The notes below the pieces were generated by a model. The model had not been told where the DNA came from, did no database searches, and worked only from the letters and a program-made list of their open reading frames with translations. Shown one piece after another: positions 6,201-12,036 of a stretch of 12,036 nucleotides of DNA. The translations under genes and the position numbers were made by a program. The stretch covers positions 1 through 12,036 of the forward strand of contig JAQVMR010000026.1 of the NCBI GenBank assembly GCA_028703545.1, read 5' to 3'. The DNA comes from Patescibacteria group bacterium (GTDB lineage: Bacteria > Patescibacteriota > Patescibacteriia > UBA1558 > S5-K13). Numbering within the stretch: position 1 is the stretch's first letter; each line of letters starts with the position of its first letter.

Positions 6201-6541
6201 ATCAATTGCATCCATTTTATTTGGTATATATAAATGAAGATGGGGAAATATTATCAAATCATTTAAATGTTAAAAATACATTAGATGTTATGAGGATAAT
6301 TTCCAAAGGCAATAGCGAACCTATAAAAGACGTATATGAGGTTTTTAATAATGAAACAGATGACGGTAAAAATATGAAAAAATATTCTGATTTACTTGGT
6401 CAATCAATAAAATCTATACTTAGCGTTAAAGACGAAACTGATATTAATAGTTTGTTTTCTGGTGGCGGAACTACGGCTCTAGAAAATGATATAAAGGGAT
6501 TAGAAGATTTTGAATTAATTACTTTTACAGTCATTAAATAA
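3293..6541 (+). CDS. SNF2-family DEAD/DEAH helicase with degenerate PLD-like N-terminus
   Basis: A 1082-aa protein likely to act as an ATP-dependent DNA translocase. The N-terminal 190 residues resemble the phospholipase-D-like domain of related helicases: KIDVAAAIFSMYGFDVL (25-41) matches the first strand-helix unit, and TGINEFSSAGFG (141-152) the usual GSSNFT-AGL turn, but a complete HKD motif is not seen, so this part is probably non-catalytic. The helicase core has motif I DSVGLGKT (274-281), motif II DESH (363-366), motif III SATP (401-404), a motif IV region ILIFTAFADTANYL, and ATDCISEGQNLQ followed by QRFGRIDRIG (821-830, motif VI). All ATPase motifs appear intact. The C-terminal region is specific to this subgroup. 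It is the first gene of the type III R-M operon, and the DUF4391 gene starts one base after its stop. No Shine-Dalgarno precedes the ATG. An accessory or regulatory role in the R-M/defence system is inferred from context. Confidence 0.93.
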   Translation: MSKIFNNKTEKAGEELKSDIKKGSKIDVAAAIFSMYGFDVLKKELLKIDRLRFIFTDPTFVEVSKNRKEQRQFEINSNLRKKAISGSDFEINLKNELKGKIVAKECKKWIEEKVIFKSNLENNYIQPHLSLDNGNKKFVYTGINEFSSAGFGYEKDNAILNQIVKMDDAQTTKQYLNNFNEIWDDQELLKNVTDDVVEYISNLYKENSPEFIYYLTLYHIFSEFLEDISEDELANEKTGFKETLIWNKLYDFQKDAVLGIINKLERHNGCILADSVGLGKTFSALGVIKYYQERNKSVLVLCPKKLGDNWLTYLNNYEDNILFGDRFNYDVLYHTDLSRDRGESNGMDLSRINWGNYDLVVIDESHNFRNNDPRKDRETRYKKLLNSVMKAGVKTKVLMLSATPVNNRFTDLKNQIALAYEGKTDLVDDKMDISKSIDVILKNAQKTFNDWSNAPLEERTGKALLEKLNTNFDFFKLLDGITIARSRKHIERYYDMTKIGKFPNRLKPITKRSSITEIQGFIEIDELYRRLSMLNLSIYSPFDYILPNKLDFYSSLYDTEINENVRLQQINREKSLQKLMRVNFLKRLESSVESFRITLNKFISNVDGLIQSIDNYEKNGKELIVEASQVNNINTDVESDDWLDDIFSIGDKVKINLADMNILGWREDLKADLKIAAELLKEMKKVTPDNDKKLEDLKELINYKINHTINYNNKKILIFTAFADTANYLYKNISKHVKEKYNLEVAKVVGNDQNECTWNINKQFNNILTNFSPIAKERKHREDKEIDVLIATDCISEGQNLQDCDYLINYDIHWNPVKIIQRFGRIDRIGSHNKDIQLVNFWPNIPLDDYINLKKRVENRMIMVDAAATGEDNVLTNESIDLEYRKKQLEKLQEEVVDIEDMNAGISITDLGLNDFRMDLVNYIKEHGDLDSVPSGIHSVCRKSLEKDIKPGVIFVLKNRNNSININNTNQLHPFYLVYINEDGEILSNHLNVKNTLDVMRIISKGNSEPIKDVYEVFNNETDDGKNMKKYSDLLGQSIKSILSVKDETDINSLFSGGGTTALENDIKGLEDFELITFTVIK

Positions 6542-6542
6542 T

Positions 6543-7166
6543 ATGAAACTTCCTGATAGTGCAAAAGTTGATAAAGTAATACCAAAAAATCAATTTTATA
6601 ATCGTTTTGTTATAAATAACAAATTAAAAAATGAATTTATAGATAAAATTCAAAAAATAATTTGGTCTTATAAATTATCAGAAAGCACGATAGGAATAAG
6701 TAAAACTAAAAAAATAGAGGAAATACAAATTTTCACAGTTGAACTAAAAGAAAAACTAATACCAAAAAATGTTTTAAAATTAATAGATAAAGCAATTCCA
6801 TATCCCATCTTGTTTATTTTCAAACATAGAGATGATGTTGCGTATGGAATATCACTTAAAGATGATGGGATTTTAGAGAATTATTATTTATCACAATGGA
6901 ATGAAAAGATTGAGTTTGATTTTATAAGTACTAACTTGGAGAGAGTTTATCAAAAAATTATTAAAAAGTTTATAAAAAGTATAGAAATTACTGATAAAGA
7001 ATTTGATGAAATTGTTGAGACAGATGATAAAATAAAAAAAACAGAAATAGAAATAGAAAAGCTTAAAAATAAATTAAGACAAGAAAAGCAGTTTAATAAA
7101 AAAGTTATAAAAAATCAGGAATTAAATAAACAAAAAATATTATTAAAAAAATTACAAAATAATTAA
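6543..7166 (+). CDS. DUF4391 family protein
   Basis: A 207-aa protein that I match to DUF4391 by its order of motifs: an N-terminal LPDSAKVDKVIPKNQFY (3-19), then IIWSYKLSESTIGI (39-52) and AIPYPILFIF (84-93). The length fits the family, about 200-230 residues. The last 50 residues (about 155-205) are highly charged, rich in Lys, Glu, Ile and Leu, and look like a coiled coil, suggesting contact with a partner. No catalytic motif is known to me. From memory, DUF4391 genes often lie between SNF2-type helicases and type III methyltransferase/restriction genes, exactly as here, so it is likely a structural or adaptor subunit of that system. Its ATG follows the helicase stop by one base (translational coupling likely), and mod starts eight bases after its stop. 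Base composition is extremely AT-rich. Confidence 0.8.
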   Translation: MKLPDSAKVDKVIPKNQFYNRFVINNKLKNEFIDKIQKIIWSYKLSESTIGISKTKKIEEIQIFTVELKEKLIPKNVLKLIDKAIPYPILFIFKHRDDVAYGISLKDDGILENYYLSQWNEKIEFDFISTNLERVYQKIIKKFIKSIEITDKEFDEIVETDDKIKKTEIEIEKLKNKLRQEKQFNKKVIKNQELNKQKILLKKLQNN

Positions 7167-7174
7167 ATAAATAT

Positions 7175-8506
7175 ATGGATAAACTAAAAATGCAAACCCC
7201 AGATTTAAGTGAAGAAAATATTAAGAAAATTGCCGAAATTTTTCCAAATGTAATAACAGAACAACAAGACGAAAATGGGGATATAGTTAAGGGTGTTGAT
7301 TTTGATTTGTTAAAACAAGAATTGTCAAAAAATATCGTAGAAGGCGGAGAAGAAAGATATCGTCTTGATTGGCCCGGCAAAAAATCATCAATATTAAAAG
7401 CAAATACTCCAATAACAGATAAAACGCTTAGACCAATTCCAGAAGAAAGTGTTGATTTTGAAAATACAGAAAATCTTTATATTGAGGGAGATAATTTTGA
7501 AGTTTTAAAACTTCTTCAAGAAAGTTATCTCGGAAAAATAAAAATGATTTATATTGATCCACCTTATAATACAGGAAAAGATTTTGTCTATAGTGATAAT
7601 TTTACACAATCCAAAGAAGAGTACGATTTAGAGACTAAAGCAGTGGATGGAGAAGGTACTAAATTATTTAAAAATACAACAACAAATGGAAGATTTCATA
7701 GTGACTGGCTTTGTATGATGTATGAAAGATTAGTTCTTGCAAAAGATTTACTAAAAGACGATGGTGTAATATTTATCTCAATTGATGATAATGAAGTTCA
7801 TAATCTTAGAAAAATTTGTGACGAGGTTTTTGGAGAAGGAAATTTTATTTCTTCTTTTATATGGAAAAAAACTGAAAATATAAAAATGGATAGTCATTTT
7901 GTTTCAATTAATAAAGACTTTGTTTTATGTTATAAAAAAGGAAAATTAACCGCGTTTAATAAAGAGATGTCTGACGAAGATAGATTTAAGTTACTTGACA
8001 ATAAGGGAAAGTATTATTTGAGAAAATTAGATAGTCTAAGTAGTAGTTATTCCAAGAGCATGGACTACGTGATTGAATATGAAGGAAAGAAATACTATCC
8101 AGGTGGATCTTTTGAAAAGTGGAAAGACAGACAGGATAATGGAGCAAATAGAAAAGACGCAACATGGCTATGGTCAAAACAAAAATTTGAAGAAGGGGTA
8201 ACAAACGAAGAAATTATTTTTAAAAATGGAAACGTGTATAATAAGATTAGGTTTACTGGGGAAGCAAAAAAACCTTTTACCGATTTTATAGATGCAGATT
8301 CTGGACAATCAGCACAAAAAGATTTAAACGAATTATTTGATGGAAGAAGAATCTTTGATCATCCTAAACCAATAAATTTAATTTCCTGGATATATAATCT
8401 TATAGGTGAGAACAATTCTTCGGATATAATTTTAGATTTCTTTTCTGGTTCAGCTACAACAGCTCATGCAGTAATGCAATTAAATGTTGAAGATGGGGGG
8501 AAATAG
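7175..8506 (+). CDS. mod: Type III R-M methyltransferase Mod, N-terminal part ended by a frameshift
   Basis: Encodes the first 443 residues of a type III DNA adenine-N6 methyltransferase, the subunit that recognises DNA for both methylation and restriction. Seen are the N-terminal region typical of Mod (RLDWPGKK, 63-70; NLYIEGDNFEVLKLLQESY, 100-118), the catalytic motif DPPYNTG (128-134), the target-recognition region between about 230 and 400, and the SAM-binding motif DFFSGSATTAHA (421-432). The order DPPY before FxGxG is the beta-class arrangement expected of Mod. After VEDGG the family continues NRK-MVQLPE; here GGK is followed by TAG because the run of six Gs (8495-8500) has one G too many. 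Removing one G gives a continuous frame to 9104 (642 aa), a normal Mod length. An alternative start (Met6, 7190) exists. Whether the split is phase variation, mutation or sequencing error cannot be told from one sequence. Confidence 0.92.
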   Translation: MDKLKMQTPDLSEENIKKIAEIFPNVITEQQDENGDIVKGVDFDLLKQELSKNIVEGGEERYRLDWPGKKSSILKANTPITDKTLRPIPEESVDFENTENLYIEGDNFEVLKLLQESYLGKIKMIYIDPPYNTGKDFVYSDNFTQSKEEYDLETKAVDGEGTKLFKNTTTNGRFHSDWLCMMYERLVLAKDLLKDDGVIFISIDDNEVHNLRKICDEVFGEGNFISSFIWKKTENIKMDSHFVSINKDFVLCYKKGKLTAFNKEMSDEDRFKLLDNKGKYYLRKLDSLSSSYSKSMDYVIEYEGKKYYPGGSFEKWKDRQDNGANRKDATWLWSKQKFEEGVTNEEIIFKNGNVYNKIRFTGEAKKPFTDFIDADSGQSAQKDLNELFDGRRIFDHPKPINLISWIYNLIGENNSSDIILDFFSGSATTAHAVMQLNVEDGGK

Positions 8507-9104
8507 GAAATATATAATGGTTCAATTACCAGAAGAAACAGATCTAGATTCAGAGGCATACAAGGCGGGATATAAGAATATATTTGAAATTGGAAGAGAA
8601 AGAATTATAAGAGCCGGAAAAAAGATCAAAGAAGAATTAGAAAATAAGAACAAACAACAAAAATTGGGAGAAGGTAATATAGATGCTTCAAAACTAGACT
8701 TTGGATTTAGGGTTTTCAAATTAGACTCTACAAATATGAAAGATGTTTATTATAATCCAAAAGAATTAAGCAAGGACTTATTGTCAAAAATAGAAAAAAA
8801 TATTAAAGAAGATAGAACCCCAGAAGATTTATTAATACAAGTAATGCTTGATCTTGGTTTAGAGTTATCACATAAAATTGAACAAAAAGATATTCTCGGT
8901 AATAGAGTATTCTTTGTAGAAGATAATTCATTGGTTGCTTGTTTTGATGAAAATATTAATTTTAAGATTATTGATGAAATTGCAAAAATTCAACCACTTA
9001 AGGTTGTATTTAGAGATTCAAGCTTTAAAGACGATAAAGATAAAATAAATATAGAAGAGAGATTCAAAAGATTATCATCAGAAACAATAATAAAGGTATT
9101 ATAA
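8484..9104 (+). CDS. mod: Type III methyltransferase Mod, C-terminal part in another frame
   Basis: The missing C-terminal third of Mod. Genuine Mod homology begins at about 8495 with GGNRKYIMVQLPEETD and continues through AYKAGYKNIFEIGRERIIRAGKKI, DFGFRVFKLDSTN and, at the end, VFRDSSFKDDKDKINIEERFKRLS, all familiar segments of this family that form the end of the methyltransferase fold and the Mod-Res contact region. It contains no catalytic or SAM motif of its own, so it cannot methylate alone. An in-frame ATG at 8484 overlaps the upstream part by 23 bases and could in principle start a separate polypeptide, but there is no Shine-Dalgarno, so it is best read as the downstream part of one broken gene. 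The reading frame is otherwise intact, which argues for a recent or reversible change. The res gene follows after 11 bases. Confidence 0.88.
   Translation: MLKMGGNRKYIMVQLPEETDLDSEAYKAGYKNIFEIGRERIIRAGKKIKEELENKNKQQKLGEGNIDASKLDFGFRVFKLDSTNMKDVYYNPKELSKDLLSKIEKNIKEDRTPEDLLIQVMLDLGLELSHKIEQKDILGNRVFFVEDNSLVACFDENINFKIIDEIAKIQPLKVVFRDSSFKDDKDKINIEERFKRLSSETIIKVL
8495..8500 (+). other. G6 tract causing the mod frameshift
   Basis: GAT is followed by six Gs and then AAATAG. With six Gs the frame reads Asp-Gly-Gly-Lys-stop; with five it reads Asp-Gly-Gly-Asn-Arg-Lys, which restores the family sequence. A run of six Gs is unusual for such AT-rich coding DNA and is a classic place for slippage by DNA polymerase, RNA polymerase or sequencing chemistry. 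A ribosome would have to shift +1 here to make full-length Mod; the T before the G run does not allow a standard -1 slippery heptamer. Confidence 0.85.
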
Positions 9105-9115
9105 AATATTAAAAT

Positions 9116-12036
9116 ATGAAATTAAAATTTAAACAGCAAAAATATCAAAATGATGCCGCACAAGCAGTAGTTGATTGTTTCATTGGACAGACAAAAGGAA
9201 AAAGAAAAGAATTATTAGGAAGGGGTGTAGATAAAGGACAATCAAGTTTTATTGAAGACATTGCTTTTAGCAATAAATCTATTGAGCTTACAGATTTTGA
9301 TATATTAAAAAATGTTCAAAATGTTCAAAAATCTCAAGGGCTAGTTCCTTCTAAAAAGCTAGCTGGAATGGATTTTACAATAGAGATGGAAACAGGTACT
9401 GGTAAGACATATGTTTATACAAAAACAATGTATGAACTTAATAAATATTATGGTTGGAGTAAGTTTATAATTATGGTTCCATCAATTGCTATTCGTGAAG
9501 GCGTAAATAAATCTCTACAAATTACAGCTGAACATTTTCAAGAAATCTATGGTAAAAAAATTCGTTTTAATATTTATGATGCAAGAAAAACAAATAACAT
9601 AAATAATATAAAAACTTTTGCATCTAGTTCTGCAATAGAAGTTATTATAATGAATTATCAAGCATTTGCTGCTAGAAGTGAAGATGCTAAAAGAATTTAT
9701 ATGAGATTAGATGAAATGCAATCTAGAAAACCAATAGATGTTTTGAAAAGCACTAGACCAATTTTAATAATTGATGAACCTCAAAAATTTGGAAAACAAG
9801 CAAATGAATCTATTGCAAAATTTAATAGTCTATTCAAACTAAGATATTCAGCTACACACAAAGAAGATTTTAATAAAATATACAGACTTGATGCAGTTGA
9901 TGCATTTAATCAAAAATTAGTTAAAAAAATAAGTGTAAAAGGAGTTGAAGTATTGGGAGATGTTGGTACTAATAGTTATTTATTCTTAGATAGAATTGAT
10001 ATTAGCGATAAAGTATATCCAAAAGCCAAATTGGAATTTGAAGTTAAACAAAATTCTGGAATAATAAAAAGAATCTTAAGAATTGTTAGTGAAGGTGACG
10101 ATCTGTATCAATTATCAGGTGAACTAAATCAATATAGAGGATTTGTTATTAATAGTATTAATGGTCTTACCAATACAATTAGCTTTACCAATGGAATTAC
10201 TATGGATGTTGGACAAGTAAGTGGTGGCTTAGATGAAAAACATTTACGAAGAATACAAATTAGAGAGACCATTAAATCTCATTTAGATAAAGAAAAAATA
10301 TTATTTAACAGGGGAATTAAAGTTTTGTCTTTATTCTTTATAGATGAAGTTGCTAAATATCGTCAGTATGGTGAAAATGGAAAAAGAATAAATGGAGAAT
10401 ATGCTGATATTTTTGAAGAAGAATATAGAAATGCACTAACAGAATATAGAGATTTATTTAATCCAGAATACAATAGATATTTAGACAACTCTTCTGTTTC
10501 AAAAATTCACAACGGATATTTTTCTATTGATAAAAAGGGTAGGTTCGTAGATTCTTCTGAAAAAAGAGGCGAAGATGGAAGTTCAGATACAGACGCCTAT
10601 GATTTAATAATGAAAAATAAAGAAAAGCTTTTAGGTTTTGAGGAGCCCACTAGGTTTATTTTTTCACACTCTGCTCTTAGAGAAGGTTGGGATAATCAAA
10701 ATATTTTTCAAATTTGTACATTAAAACACGCTCAATCAAACATAAGTAAAAGACAGGAGATAGGTAGAGGTCTTAGAATATGCGTTGATAAAGAAGGTGA
10801 AAGAATGGACAGTAATTATTTAGAAGATGAATTCTTTGATATTAATAACCTGACAATTATTGCTAGTGAATCCTATGATCAATTTGCTAGAGATTTACAA
10901 AAAGAAATATTAGATTCTTTATCTGATAGGCCAATTATTCTTTCCTCAGATATTTTAAAAGATAGAGTTTTAAGAAATGAAAAGGGAGAGGAGTTTGTTT
11001 TTGATAGTAAGGATGCAATGGATTTAATATTTCTTTTTAAAGAAAATAAATATATTGATGAAGAATATAGAATAACCGAAAAATTAATAGAAGACATTGA
11101 AAAAAATGTTGTAGTATTGCCGCAAGGATTAAGTGGTTTTAAAAAAGAAGTTAGTGAGCTTATGAACAAAATTTATAGTACATCTAAGTTAAAAGATGAA
11201 ATTACTAATGATGAGAGAAAAAATAATATATCAGAATTTAAATTAACAGATAACTTCCAGAAAAAAGAATTTCAAGATCTCTGGAATAAAATAAAAGTTA
11301 AAACTGTTTATGAGGTTGATTTTGATAGTGAAGAATTAATCAAAAAAAGCATTGATTCTATTAATATAAATTTGAAGGTAAAAAAGGCAAAAGCAATCGT
11401 AACAACAGGAACACAAGAAGAAGAAATGAATGAAGAAAATTTAAAAAATAGTAGTAATATAAAAAAAATAGGAGAAAGAGTTGAAAGAGTTGAGTCTCTA
11501 ATAAGTGATAATATAAAATATGATTTGATTGATGAAATTACTAGAGGTACTATTTTGACAAGGAAATCAGTAGTCAAAATTTTACAAGGACTGAAAGAAG
11601 ATATTTTCTATCAATATAAAATCAATCCAGAAGATTTTATCAAACAAATTTCTAACTTAATTTCAAACGAAAAAGCAGCAACACTAATAAATAGTATTAT
11701 TTACTCCAAAACTGACAATAACTATAGTGATGATATTTTTACTGTAAATAATTTAAATGGTTCGTTAGGGGATAATGTCATTGAAGTAAAAAAGCATATT
11801 TATAATTATTTAAAAATTGATTCAGATATTGAAAAGAAATTTGCTAACGATTTAGAATCAGGAGAGGTAGTGGTTTATGCAAAACCGCCAAGAGATTTTA
11901 AAATACCAACACCAGTAGGAAATTATAATCCAGACTGGGCTATAGTTTTTGATAATAATGATTTTAAATATATATATTTTATTGCGGAAACAAAAGGAAC
12001 TATGAATACTCTTGAATTTAGAGAGGTAGAAAAAAG
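9116..12036 (+). CDS. res: Type III restriction enzyme Res subunit, 3' end cut by window
   Basis: A frame open from the ATG at 9116 to the window end gives 973 residues of the ATP-dependent helicase-nuclease of a type III R-M system. Visible are motif I TGTGKT (93-98), motif II in the Res-specific form DEPQ (220-223), an SAT motif near SATHKED, REGWDNQN (522-529) and motif VI QEIGRGLRI (547-555). The C-terminal PD-(D/E)xK nuclease has NPDW (938-941; Asp940) and ETK (958-960; Glu958, Lys960), so the catalytic site is intact. Family length is about 1000 residues, so only a few dozen are missing. Res translocates or diffuses along DNA after Mod recognises unmethylated sites and cuts next to them; it depends on Mod, so the split mod upstream should leave it inactive. 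It starts 11 bases after mod ends, without a clear Shine-Dalgarno. No frameshift was found. Confidence 0.95.
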   Translation, partial: MKLKFKQQKYQNDAAQAVVDCFIGQTKGKRKELLGRGVDKGQSSFIEDIAFSNKSIELTDFDILKNVQNVQKSQGLVPSKKLAGMDFTIEMETGTGKTYVYTKTMYELNKYYGWSKFIIMVPSIAIREGVNKSLQITAEHFQEIYGKKIRFNIYDARKTNNINNIKTFASSSAIEVIIMNYQAFAARSEDAKRIYMRLDEMQSRKPIDVLKSTRPILIIDEPQKFGKQANESIAKFNSLFKLRYSATHKEDFNKIYRLDAVDAFNQKLVKKISVKGVEVLGDVGTNSYLFLDRIDISDKVYPKAKLEFEVKQNSGIIKRILRIVSEGDDLYQLSGELNQYRGFVINSINGLTNTISFTNGITMDVGQVSGGLDEKHLRRIQIRETIKSHLDKEKILFNRGIKVLSLFFIDEVAKYRQYGENGKRINGEYADIFEEEYRNALTEYRDLFNPEYNRYLDNSSVSKIHNGYFSIDKKGRFVDSSEKRGEDGSSDTDAYDLIMKNKEKLLGFEEPTRFIFSHSALREGWDNQNIFQICTLKHAQSNISKRQEIGRGLRICVDKEGERMDSNYLEDEFFDINNLTIIASESYDQFARDLQKEILDSLSDRPIILSSDILKDRVLRNEKGEEFVFDSKDAMDLIFLFKENKYIDEEYRITEKLIEDIEKNVVVLPQGLSGFKKEVSELMNKIYSTSKLKDEITNDERKNNISEFKLTDNFQKKEFQDLWNKIKVKTVYEVDFDSEELIKKSIDSININLKVKKAKAIVTTGTQEEEMNEENLKNSSNIKKIGERVERVESLISDNIKYDLIDEITRGTILTRKSVVKILQGLKEDIFYQYKINPEDFIKQISNLISNEKAATLINSIIYSKTDNNYSDDIFTVNNLNGSLGDNVIEVKKHIYNYLKIDSDIEKKFANDLESGEVVVYAKPPRDFKIPTPVGNYNPDWAIVFDNNDFKYIYFIAETKGTMNTLEFREVEK

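Noticed and set aside
8484..9104. Independent gene instead of Mod C-terminus
   Set aside because: Its sequence continues the Mod family exactly from the G tract and lacks any catalytic motif; a single-base frameshift explains it better.
9311..9328. Tandem 9-base repeat AATGTTCAA x2 in res as a phase-variable repeat
   Set aside because: Only two copies, and the unit is a multiple of three, so a change in copy number would not shift the frame.
3293..12036. BREX or DISARM system
   Set aside because: No PglX-, PglZ-, BrxC- or DrmA/B-like protein is present. The DPPY Mod plus DEPQ Res with a C-terminal PD-(D/E)xK nuclease is type III R-M.
1..12036. tRNA, rRNA or CRISPR array
   Set aside because: No tRNA cloverleaf, rRNA segment or regularly spaced repeat was seen on either strand.

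Overview
This window looks like accessory (defence-type) DNA from an AT-rich bacterium. The compact genes, weak or absent Shine-Dalgarno sequences and GC-rich hairpin repeats between genes suggest a Candidate Phyla Radiation (Patescibacteria) lineage, but no phylogenetic marker is present, so this is only an inference. All genes are on the + strand. Stops are TAA, TAG and one TGA (2377-2379), and Trp is encoded by TGG, so nothing suggests a recoded TGA.

Region 1 (1-2562) is a small cassette framed by inverted repeats. A GC-rich element at 75-243 recurs in reverse complement at 2405-2544, identical by eye apart from a 29-base segment found only in the first copy. Between the copies lie an XRE/Cro-type regulator (418-624), preceded by a TATAAT box inside a perfect 12-bp palindrome that would give a leaderless mRNA, and three tightly packed genes of unknown function: 198 aa, 239 aa and a 138-aa protein with one N-terminal membrane segment. 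The arrangement suggests one autoregulated operon carried as cargo.

Region 2 (2545-3292) starts with an 18-bp perfect palindrome at the outer edge of the second repeat. It holds one unrecognised gene (155 aa, 2614-3081) lying between two diverged copies of a terminator-like hairpin (2563-2599 and 3180-3216) whose stems show compensatory changes.

Region 3 (3293 to the end) is a four-gene type III restriction-modification operon with accessory genes: a 1082-aa SNF2-family helicase with a degenerate phospholipase-D-like N-terminus, a DUF4391 protein, the Mod adenine methyltransferase, and the Res helicase-nuclease (cut by the window end, but with its ETK nuclease motif visible). Intergenic gaps are 1, 8 and 11 bases. 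Mod is split by one extra G in a run of six Gs (8495-8500). As written, Mod stops right after its SAM-binding motif and its C-terminal third is in another frame. Because Res of this family depends on Mod for target recognition, this one base would silence the whole system: a phase-OFF state, a lesion or a sequencing error.

The most notable points are the Mod G-tract frameshift, the inverted-repeat-framed XRE cassette of unknown genes, and the SNF2 helicase plus DUF4391 coupled to a type III R-M pair.
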